Source: Amoebidium appalachense
Taxonomy: Eukaryota; Ichthyosporea
DNA length: 64,000 nt
Direction of reading: 5' to 3'
Assembly: GCA_963693365.1 (NCBI GenBank)
Contig: CAVNZM010000002.1
Location: forward strand, 2,480,001 to 2,544,000
Positions 56,101 through 64,000 of the stretch are shown here, piece by piece. Numbering within the stretch: the first letter of the stretch is position 1; every line of letters starts with the position of its first letter. A program made the translations under genes and the position numbers. The notes under the pieces were generated by a model, which ran no database searches, was not told where the DNA came from, and worked only from the letters and a program-made list of their open reading frames with translations.

Positions 56101-56470
56101 TGGGGGTCAAGGCGTATGTACGTGTGTATGTGTACATGTGCATTGCACTGATTTGTGTGTTGTGTTTGCATGTTGACTGCCGGAGTCCATGTGTGCTGAA
56201 AAGTTCACACAGCAGTGTGCTGTGTGTGCGTATCAAACAACGTTCCGTTTTGGTTAGCCAGTATATGATGTTGGGTGTGCGTGTGTGGGGGTCAAGGCGT
56301 ATGTACGTGTGTATGTGTACATGTGCATTGCACTGATTTGTGTGTTGTGTTTGCATGTTGACTGCCGGAGTCCATGTGTGCTGACAAGTTCACACAGCAG
56401 TGTGCTGTGTGTGCGTATCAAACAACGTTCCGTTTTGGTTAGCCAGTATATGATGTTGGGTGTGCGTGTG
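56101..56470 (+). repeat. Tandem duplication of a 185-bp unit
   Basis: Two head-to-tail copies starting TGGGGGTCAAGGCGTATG at 56101 and 56286. The only difference I see is GAAAAGTT versus GACAAGTT. The near identity means a very recent duplication or an assembly artefact. Confidence 0.9.
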
Positions 56471-57138
56471 TGTGCTGCAAGTGTGCAATATGTTGCACGT
56501 GTGTGCATGAGCGTGCGCGTGTGCATGTGTGCGTGTGTGTGCTTGCGCGCGTGCGCGCGTGCGTGCGTGCGTGCGTGTAGAAGATTATACAGTATGTGTC
56601 AAACGGTACTTTTTTTTGGTGTGTGTAAATGTCGGTGAGAGTGTGTCAGTCTGTCTGGCCCTTTGGCTGCACACCACACAGTGAGTGAGAGATGATGCAC
56701 CGTGACAGTGCACGCTCCTTTGCAATGCGCGTCTCTTGGTCAGTGGTGTGCATGCATATGCAAAGTTATGGATAATGATAATGCCTCTTTGCTGGTTTGC
56801 GTTCCAGTTGCAAGACTTTCCAAGAGAAATGTTTAACAAACCAAATCAAGCGGCAAAAATACATCCAACAACACCCCTCTTAGTAATACGCAAAAAAAGA
56901 ATTTATTCTTACACAGCTGCCAGGCCGTGGGTCGGTTCTACGTTGCCCTTTCTTTCACAAAAGGCTAGTTACATGCCAGGTTTCTCGTTATGATATCACG
57001 AGTCGGTTACCTACAGTTGAGAGATACTATTTTCGTTTCCTCATGATCAGAAAATCGTTTCATCCTTCATCCTATGCGCCCAAGTCATTCTAAACCCACC
57101 CATTCAATTCGTCACCAATACCGCCTTTACACGTCGAA

Positions 57139-57558
57139 TTAAGCAGCGTTGAGGGGGTTGATGTAAGACTGGGTGGCAGGGACAAAGCCGACATTTGTCT
57201 GAATCTCGCTGGCAGTCATAAACGCGTTCTGGACCTCTGGGCCGGGTCTGTTAGCATAGTGCTTGTAGGCGAGCACACCAGCAACAACACCCACTACGGC
57301 AGCGCTGGCGCCAATCCCAGCACCAATGGCGACAACATTGGAGCCACTGCCACCCGCGGCGGCATTCTTCTGGTCAACAACTGCTGGCACCGCTGTGGGG
57401 TTTGCTGGGCTAGCACTGCCCGTGGCGGCACCATTTCCGGTGGGCTCTGGAACGGGAGAGAACGTTGCCGTGGGAATAGCTTCGACTGGCTCTACTATTT
57501 CGTTGGCCACGGCGACAGTGGCGACAGCGGCAATAAAGGCAAGGGTGGAAAAATGCAT
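57139..57558 (-). CDS. Small type I membrane protein, signal peptide plus Ala/Pro/Thr-rich ectodomain
   Basis: A 139-codon single exon. The first 18 residues (MHFSTLAFIAAVATVAVA) are a good signal peptide with likely cleavage after AVA. About 60 Pro/Thr/Ala/Val-rich residues follow, probably extracellular and O-glycosylated. A Gly/Ala-rich membrane helix (VVAIGAGIGASAAVVGVVAG) is followed by AYKHYANR and a cytoplasmic tail of about 40 residues. TATA box 113 bases upstream; AATAAA (minus strand) about 235 bases past the stop. It resembles mucin-like surface proteins in layout only; no family recognised. Confidence 0.65.
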   Translation of the reverse strand: MHFSTLAFIAAVATVAVANEIVEPVEAIPTATFSPVPEPTGNGAATGSASPANPTAVPAVVDQKNAAAGGSGSNVVAIGAGIGASAAVVGVVAGVLAYKHYANRPGPEVQNAFMTASEIQTNVGFVPATQSYINPLNAA

Positions 57559-58745
57559 TTTGAAGGTTGTTTTGACGGTCGGTACAAACTAGACGGGTTG
57601 GTGTTACTCTTGTTTGGAGTTCACCGACGCACAGCTGTTGTTCGACTGACTGGATGAGAGCCATCAACGTGTTTATATAGGGCGGATCTGAGGCGAGATC
57701 TCGGTGATAGCAAAACCGTGATGTGAAGCCAATCAAAATCTAGGAATAGGCTGTCTTGTGAGAGCCACGCTGAGTTACAAATCAGTGAACATAATATTGC
57801 CAATAAACCATTGACTTCGCTTTACAAGCCACTAAATCGACAACTTAACCAGTAAAATCTACCTCAGAAGCGTATTATATGCTTATTTCGAAGAATTATC
57901 AAGGTTTTGATCGGTGCTATCACAGCCACCGGCCCATCGCCCAGATAGTCATGCGCATCATGATTGGCCAATCTATTTAGCCTTCGATTCATTGGTTGAC
58001 ATAGGATATTCCTCGCGCATGATTGGCGTATCTACAAATAGCTCTTTCCGGCACTTACACACCGTCCCCAGTGTCCCACTTTCCTCATTATAAATGCACT
58101 CGTTATTCATCAGAAAGCCACTTCAGAATTAACCAAAATGTTCCTAGAAACAATATAATGAAAATATAGCAGCCTGCATGTCTGATTGTGAGCCGCTCAT
58201 AATTATCAACACGAGACAGCCCAAGCTATCTACTGCTATGAGATGGTATGGCCCATGTGCCTCCCATCTGGCTGCGATATCACTGCCGTGGCTTGGCTCC
58301 CAGCAGCCTCCCAGCAGCTTAGGCTCCCAGCAAGTCCGACAGCACGGCGGGAGGGCAGCTTTGATACGATACACACAGAACAGCATGAATAGAATATGTA
58401 TGCATACATACACAGTGTTTGCAATATACGGAGATATTCAATGTATGTGTGTACACGAGAAAAAAGAGGTGTTACTGATGGTTGGAGTTTCATCGCTCAG
58501 CCCTGCTAATAGCCGTGAAAGCGGGTGAAAGCGGCTGTAAGAAAACTAGTTGAGTTAGGGGATAGTTTAGAAGTGAATCGACAGAGGGTTGTAACGGGAA
58601 ATAAAGTGGGAGGAGATGTGCCCCCATATGCAGATCAGCAAAGAGAAAAGCATGGTCAATATTGAATGGCAGGTGACCGAGCACATGTGACTGGCATTCC
58701 AAAGTTATTAAGGCTTCCCTCCTTATTTTCGTTTCCTCACTTCCT

Positions 58746-58776
<31 letters not shown>

Positions 58777-58828
58777 GGAGCTTTGTGACGAAGAGGGGAG
58801 AGGGTGGGTGGGAAGGCCGTGGGGGGAA

Positions 58829-58880
<52 letters not shown>

Positions 58881-59001
58881 CAGGGAATTGTGAGGTCGAG
58901 GAGGGTTTTTTGTAAAAAGGAATGGGTATGGAGGTTGAAAAGGCGGGAAGGGAGGGAGAGAGGGGAGAGGTGGAAGAGCGAGAAGGGGGAAGGGGCTTTA
59001 C
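57559..59001. other. Promoter region of the small membrane gene and 3' side of the subtilase
   Basis: Several ATTGG/CCAAT pentamers occur at 57730-58020. Poly-T at 58749-58776 and poly-G at 58831-58879 lie beyond the last subtilase exon found. I searched the minus strand here for the expected continuation after GTSM (A-x-P-H) and did not find it. Confidence 0.5.
57671..57680 (-). promoter_or_regulatory. TATA box of the small membrane-protein gene
   Basis: Minus-strand CTATATAAAC located 113 bases before the ATG at 57558, leaving room for a leader of about 85 bases. Confidence 0.6.
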
Positions 59002-59182
59002 ATTGAGGTCCCAGAAAGATCCTTGGTGGAGTTGTTGATGTACGTGCTCCAGATCCCACTGCCCGGGGCAAACACATCCACACACCTAGAGGGGGTGGGG
59101 GGAAGGGGGTGGGGAAGGGGGGGAAGGGGGTTAGAAATAGCTACCGGAGTGCAATGTATTCGTTTATGGCGAAAGGAGGGGG

Positions 59183-59226
<44 letters not shown>

Positions 59227-62200
59227 GGTAAAAAGAACTTTGGGGAGAGGGAGAGGTGGAAAAAGAACCGGGGCAATAGGAGAGGGAGAGGTAGCGGATT
59301 TGCACGGGAGGGTCATGTAGGTAGGGTGGTGCGGTGGATTTATTGTTGTGAAAAGGGGAGGATGAAAAAGAAATGGAGAGTGAGAGTTAGGAAAAACGTG
59401 AGCTACATTTAAGACCCAGTTGTATCTTTATTATTAAACTTTAATGATCCGACCTGAATCGATAAATGCTCCAACCAGAGTACTGTATGACGTCATCATA
59501 TAAAAACGCCTGGCGCAGGGTCAGTTTTGCACGTGTTACTCTCTTTTTCTCACCATTTTACCCTAACGTGACAGGGAACAAGCACATCACAAAAAAACCG
59601 TAGAAAAATTCTTGGCGGGGTAGTGGCTTAGTAAGTAATGGTAGGCATTCAACGATTTTGAGCTTCAATTTACGGAGAACTTTGTAGTGTTTGCGCACCC
59701 CATGACTACAATAATTTCTCGGAATGCTTGTTGGTATGGCTTATTTTGCACTTTACGGGTTCTGGCACCGGGAGGCCATAGGCCTGAGCCAAGAAAAACG
59801 TCAAACTTGTTACAAATGCGTGCCAAAGATGCATACTTTAAACGTTCACGTTGTTGCTTTTGCACCACAGGTGCATTTTTCGTTTGAGAAACATTGACAT
59901 CAGCTTTCAAATTCGTTTTTTTCGGTACACACACTTCAAATAACCCTTTTAGCATCTAGTTACCACAAACAGTTTCGAAGAAACGAATAAAAACCAAACA
60001 AATCACCCCTAATCCGAAAACGACAAATGAGTGTTGCGCAATGTACAGAAACTGACCAGTGGGCAGAAGGTACTTTAACGTGTAGTGTTTCTGCGTGATC
60101 GTACCGGGCCTGTGTTTGTGTTGACTTGGGTGCGTGTGCGTGGAGGAACACCATGTGTGATGTGGTTTTCGAAGCATGCACGTGTTTGATCATTGCAGAG
60201 AAACACATTACACTTGATGCAGTAGGTATGTGTCTGGTGGCGTTCCCCTTTGTTCCTAAAGCAGAGAACGCATCTACCTTTTCTTTCTTTTCTGGCACGC
60301 TGGTGTCCGTGTAGAGCATGGGGGGCAGGAGCAGCAGGGGGAAGGGGGTATTCTAGTGCAGGCAGGTGGGGGTTGCATATGAGTGCTTCTGCTAGCTCAC
60401 GCCTTGTGTCCATGCTCGTGTTTGTGGATTTGCCAAAGTATCTGTATGCAAAGTGTACGTTTGCTACTACAAACCCCAGAAGCCCCCCAAAGGTGCGGAG
60501 TTGGTGACGTTTAGTGCCCAAGGCTTCGTCCACAGAGCCGTTTAACATTCGTGTTTTGTTGAATATATCGGCCATGTTGTAGTTTTCGAAGTATTCTTCG
60601 ACTGCTTTCGGTTGGGGGACGTCATTTCCGTTTCGTGATTTTCTCGGTTGACCCGGCTGAGTACTTGAACATGAGGTGATCACTTTCATACTGTAGTTCT
60701 TGTTTCTCCATAACACCGCAACGAGGTCTACTCCGTCCACACTGCACACTGCCTCCGACCATACACCACGTCCTTCCTCACATAGAAGGTCCAACATGTT
60801 GAGGGGAAAGTCTCTGGTTGCGGTTTTGACATTGAAAAGTGCGTAGAATCCGATTTTGTACACTTCCCTTGTCCCGGTTACTGACCCAAACCAGCTGTCT
60901 CCGACGATCGTTCTGGGGTTACGGTGGGTGGGGTTGGCCCTTGGGGTTAGAAGACGCAAGGTGGTGCCTGTTCCAGCTCCCAACTGTCGGTACGGTTTGC
61001 TTGCCATCCTAACCGGGTTCGAATGTTCCAGCCATGTAAATCCACATACCCAACCACCTAAGTAGCTCACCCGGGGTTAAGTCAACCCAATTTTTGTAAC
61101 GTGCACGACCTACTTCGTTTGTGAGTGGAATGACTGCTGTGAAGAGATACTCCATAGGCATGAAGTGTTCAAACAAACACAGAACACTCTTGCGCTTGTT
61201 TAGTGCTAGTGGAATGGTTGGTTTTCTGCGTGGGCCTGTTCTTTTGTCAAGTACTTGCTCATCTGGAATGGTCCATTGCAAGGTGCACGTGGGGTCGGTG
61301 GGGGTAGGTAACTCTACTTGTTCATCTACAAGTTCTATCTCATCTTCATTCTCACTGTCTGTGACAGGAATCTCTACTTGTTGGATGTCTCCATCTGGAT
61401 CTTCGTCACTATCACTCTCTAGCTCGCTACTTGTGTGTTCACTGTCTTCTTCATCTATTAAAGTTAGCTGATGGCGCAGAACTACTTCTGTGGTACCGTC
61501 AAAATCAAACTTTACTTTCCATTCACTGCCTTCGTTTGTCTTGCATCGTTTCACTACTGTGCCAACCAGTATTTGTGTGTCCCAACTCAGGCCGAACTTC
61601 TTGTAAGACCAACGTGTGGTGTCATCTGTGAAATCTTCCCCCTGAACCCCGTCAAATATGTATGCAAAACAACAGACACGAGCTCCAGAATAAAGTGACT
61701 CTATTGGGTCTAATGTTTTGGCCATGTTGGGCGCTCATCTTTCACATGAAACCCATGGCTTGTTGTGTTCGCGGACTCAGCAAGTTTCGTCCGTTTGATC
61801 ATGAATCATGTTGTTGTCGAGCATGAATTCAAAAACTTGCAACAGCGTCGGCAACCAATAAAAGCTAGGGAAGGCCTTGTTAGTTACCGTACCAAAGACA
61901 AAAAAGGTGTAAACTTATGTTTTCTTACTGGCTGTACAAAAAAAAGCGGGCTCCTGGGCCCCAATAGCTCGCGGTATCCTTCCGAAACAAGCATTCCTAA
62001 AGTACTGCGGTCAGAGTACTTATGGCCGCTAAGTTCTCCGATCAGAGTACATTTCGGATGCATCATTAACCTATGTATGTGCATGTGCGAGCCCTAGATG
62101 GCAAAGACACCAATAGCAGGTAAATACATACTGCAAGGTAAATGCAGGCAGGTATGTAGCAGGGATTAAGCAGAGGACGAGAATACGAGAGAAAGAGAAG

Positions 62201-63626
62201 GAAGCGAAGGGTGTGCAGCATATCAGAATCCAATGTATCACAGCCGGAAGAACGGGATTTTGGGGGGAGGTGGGGGGAGGGGGGGGGGAGGGGGAGGTGG
62301 CAGTGGTGGTGGTGGTGGTGGTGAGAGTGATGACGTTGGTGGTGGTGGTGGGGGGGGGGCACTGCCACCACCATTACCAACGTCATCACTCCCACCACCA
62401 CCACCACCACCACTGCCACCTCCCCCCTCCCCCCTCCCCCCACCTCCCCCCAAAATCCCGTTCTTCCGGCTGTGATACATTGGATTCTGATATGCTGCAC
62501 ACCCTTCGCTTTCTTCTCTTTCTCTCGTATTCTATAATCTTCACATCCTTGCCCCAGTTTGAGCTGTATGCTTTAGTGTCGTCCTTGTATGCATTTCCCA
62601 CGGTGATGAGGGTAGGTTCACCGGCAGGGGATGTGTTGCATGCGTTGTTGTTGTTGTTGCCTGCTGCTGCAACTACGGGGATTCCATTGTCGACCATGGC
62701 ACGCGCCATGTTGTTGAGTGGTGCCCAGGGCTCACTGTGTGTGTTAAAATTTAGTTTTATTATTATATGTCGAGTTTTGTGTTGTAGTCTTTGCTTATGG
62801 TGTTGTGTTTTCATAAGTTCTTCGATAGTTCAGTATGTACTCTGGGACGTGCGATGTTGATGAATGTTGTGGGTCCTGGATGCAGCTTCGAACCACTAGG
62901 GGAGAAGAGAGCGACACATGCACACTGCACACCACACACACAGAGGGATGGAATAGAGGGGGTGGGGTGGGGGGGGGGGGGGGGGGGGGGGAGGACGGGG
63001 GGGTGGGGGGAGGGGGGGGGGGGGGGGGGGGGGGGCTTGGTGAGTTGAGAGTGTGAGAGAGGTAGAGAGTGTGTGTGAGAGACGGCACATTTTATGAATC
63101 TATCATTAAGGTGCTGACTAGGCAGTGTGGCATATATATATGTGTGTGTGGGGGGGGGGGAAGGAGGGGAAAGAGAGAGAAAAAGACTAAAATGTGACAC
63201 GAAATACGGGGAACAAGCTCGTTACAAACAGCACAGTGCTCACTCAAGGTATCCGACACGCGTAGAGCCTATGCTGGGCAGGGAATCAGACGACAGCAGT
63301 CTTTTTGACTGTTGTTTTCCGTATTCATTTCTTTTCTCTTTCCTGTTCTCCATTTTCCTGGGTCCCGGCGGGGGGAGGGGGGAGGGGGGGGGGAGGGGGG
63401 AAGGGGGAGGGGGAAGTGACAGAGCATAGAAGAGGCATCGGGGAGGGGGGAGGGGGGGGGGGGGGGGGGGGGTGGGTGGGTGGGGGGGGGGGGGGGGGGG
63501 GGTTAATTACTTGACGTTAATGGACATTGAAGCGACGGCCGGACGGGACTTATCTCTGTTGTCAATAACATACTGCATGCCCTGCAGAATCACGTCCATG
63601 TCACCCGTACCGTCGTTCTTCATGCT
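59002..63626 (-). CDS. Subtilisin/proteinase K-like serine protease (partial, possibly defective)
   Basis: Three exons of an S8 peptidase. 63511-63626 (SMKNDGTGDMDVILQGMQYV, ending ASMSIN) is the helix and strand before the oxyanion region. 62545-62734 carries PVVAAAGNNNNNACNTSPA, with the oxyanion Asn and the proteinase K-type Cys, then YSSNWGKD. 59002-59085 carries CVDVFAPGSGI and GTSM with the catalytic Ser. The catalytic Asp and His exons would lie right of the window. Junction 1 is phase 2 on both sides. Junction 2 is not: the only plausible donor (GTGAAG) is phase 0, whereas the next acceptor needs phase 2. The following exon (A-x-P-H) was not found. Intron 2 is 3.4 kb and contains a piggyBac-like gene and a large palindrome, so the copy may be damaged. 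Role: secreted or vacuolar endopeptidase, by family. Confidence 0.7.
59488..59506 (+). promoter_or_regulatory. CRE-like site plus TATA-like box
   Basis: TGACGTCA is followed four bases later by TATAAAAA, a promoter-like pair on the plus strand. No plausible plus-strand gene follows, so it may belong to the inserted element or be chance. Confidence 0.25.
59665..59955 (-). other. Unrecognised 96-codon frame downstream of the piggyBac-like gene
   Basis: Starts MLKGLFEVCVPKKTN and is Lys/Arg/Asn-rich with no domain I know. Same strand as, and 120 bases beyond, the transposase stop, in AT-rich unique DNA. It might be part of the inserted element. A TTTATT at 59429 gives a minus-strand AATAAA beyond it. 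Confidence 0.3.
60075..61725 (-). pseudogene. PiggyBac-like transposase with internal deletion and frameshift
   Basis: Two overlapping frames on one strand. 61725-61009 (238 codons) gives an acidic N-terminal region and the start of the transposase domain (EHFMPMEYLF, PGELLRWLGMWIYMAG). 61070-60075 (331 codons in another frame) gives GDSWFGSV (second catalytic Asp block), PKAVEEYFENYNMADIFNK (counterpart of the VxxYN..MGGVD block), FGGLLGFVVANVHFAYRYF, and a C-terminal Cys-rich finger (RCVLCF, YCIKCNVFLC). The block with the first catalytic Asp, about 130 residues in the family, is missing between them. The MGGVD-type Asp is preserved only as NMADI. It lies inside the large subtilase intron, in the same orientation. 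A dead copy or an internally deleted element; an exapted gene is less likely because of the frame break. Confidence 0.75.
62180..62533. repeat. Large near-perfect palindrome (about 177-bp arms)
   Basis: The sequence from 62180 (AGAATACGAGAGAAAG) to the centre near 62356 is repeated in reverse complement up to 62533 (CTTTCTCTCGTATTCT). Positions sum to 124713 along both arms wherever I checked. It includes unique sequence (CAGCCGGAAGAACGGGATTT) as well as GGT/GGGGGA repeats; slight differences occur only in repeat runs. It abuts the 3' end of the subtilase exon at 62545. Confidence 0.9.
62968..63035 (+). repeat. Poly-G tracts in subtilase intron
   Basis: G runs with few interruptions between exons 62734 and 63511; C runs in the sense of the gene. 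Confidence 0.9.
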
Positions 63627-63834
63627 CTGTGGCCAATAAGGTGCAAAAGTTAGAATATGCCTTGCTATAAGTCGGGAAATCACAGGGTTTTTTTTTTGGT
63701 TTTTTTTTGCGCTTGGTGGCAAGAAGGTGCCGAGATTGCCATCACTCCCCTGTTATAACACAACTTTTGGCGGATTATTTATTTAACTAGCAGTATAAGC
63801 AGAGAACTGTGGTCGTCCTACGCTATCTTTACCT

Positions 63835-63873
<39 letters not shown>

Positions 63874-64000
63874 TTTCTTTGGGGATTTGGAGGTAGAAGA
63901 CGCTTGAACAAGGGTGAGGTGTGTGTGTGTGTGTTGAGGCGGAGGGGGGGGGGGGGGGGGGGGGTTTGGCGTGGCAGAATAGCAAAGGCTTGGGCCTATT
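63627..64000 (-). other. Upstream intron of the subtilase
   Basis: Acceptor TTATTGGCCACAG at its left end. It contains poly-C (63837-63873) and poly-G (63944-63964) tracts. No further exon seen before the window ends. Confidence 0.55.

Larger units (their letters stand above)
54148..57138. other. Intergenic region with repeats
   Basis: Apart from the TATA box near the left end: poly-C at 54484-54500, poly-T then poly-G at 54634-54703, (GTGC)n/(GT)n at 55166-55297, (GT)n at 55685-55742, (GGGA)n blocks at 55795-56012 and a 185-bp tandem duplication at 56101-56470. No exon supported. Confidence 0.6.

Noticed and set aside
59476-62050. CAGAGTAC at 59476, 62012 and 62043 as possible ends of the piggyBac-like element
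   Set aside because: All three are in the same orientation and only eight bases long. They are not inverted repeats and have no TTAA beside them.

Overview
The window is nuclear DNA of an intron-rich eukaryote. The genes have spliceosomal introns (mostly GT-AG, one convincing GC-AG), TATA boxes and AATAAA signals. Families present include an ADAM10/Kuzbanian-type sheddase, a PSMG4-type proteasome chaperone and a piggyBac-type transposase. This fits a unicellular relative of animals or another protist, but the sequence does not settle the taxon. Introns and intergenic DNA are packed with (CA)n/(TG)n, (GA)n, (GGGA)n and very long poly-C/poly-G runs, so most long open frames in the window are simple-repeat artefacts.

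Layout. 398-12011 (+): ADAM10-like gene copy A; its prodomain exons lie left of the window, and a 1-bp insertion in a G run of exon 11 shifts the frame. 12012-14857: intergenic. 14858-28094 (+): ADAM10-like copy B, from prodomain to a long Ser/Pro-rich cytoplasmic tail. The copies share intron phases and almost all exon lengths. 30246-31031 (-): unrecognised Ser-rich protein. 34784-38491 (+): a protein with a CBM48/AMPK-beta-type glycan-binding domain that ends in a CaaX prenylation box; a MITE-like element sits in one of its introns. 40423-43745 (-): complete four-exon PSMG4-like gene hidden in poly-G and (GA)n DNA. 46686-49659 (-): multi-pass membrane protein, probably Ost-alpha/TMEM184-like. 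50226-51611 (-): two tentative terminal exons. 53842-54147 and 57139-57558 (-): two small single-exon genes with TATA boxes. 59002-63626 (-): exons of a proteinase K/subtilisin-like protease. Its large intron contains an internally deleted piggyBac-like transposase gene in the same orientation and a near-perfect 177-bp-arm palindrome.

No shared pathway links the genes. The ADAM pair and the subtilase are secretory-pathway proteases, PSMG4 serves proteasome assembly, and the CBM/CaaX protein would be a membrane-tethered carbohydrate-binding protein. The most interesting items are that CBM48-CaaX architecture, the tandem ADAM10 pair with patchy near-identity, (CA)n arrays that themselves form the 3' splice sites, and the C-tailed dispersed repeat family.
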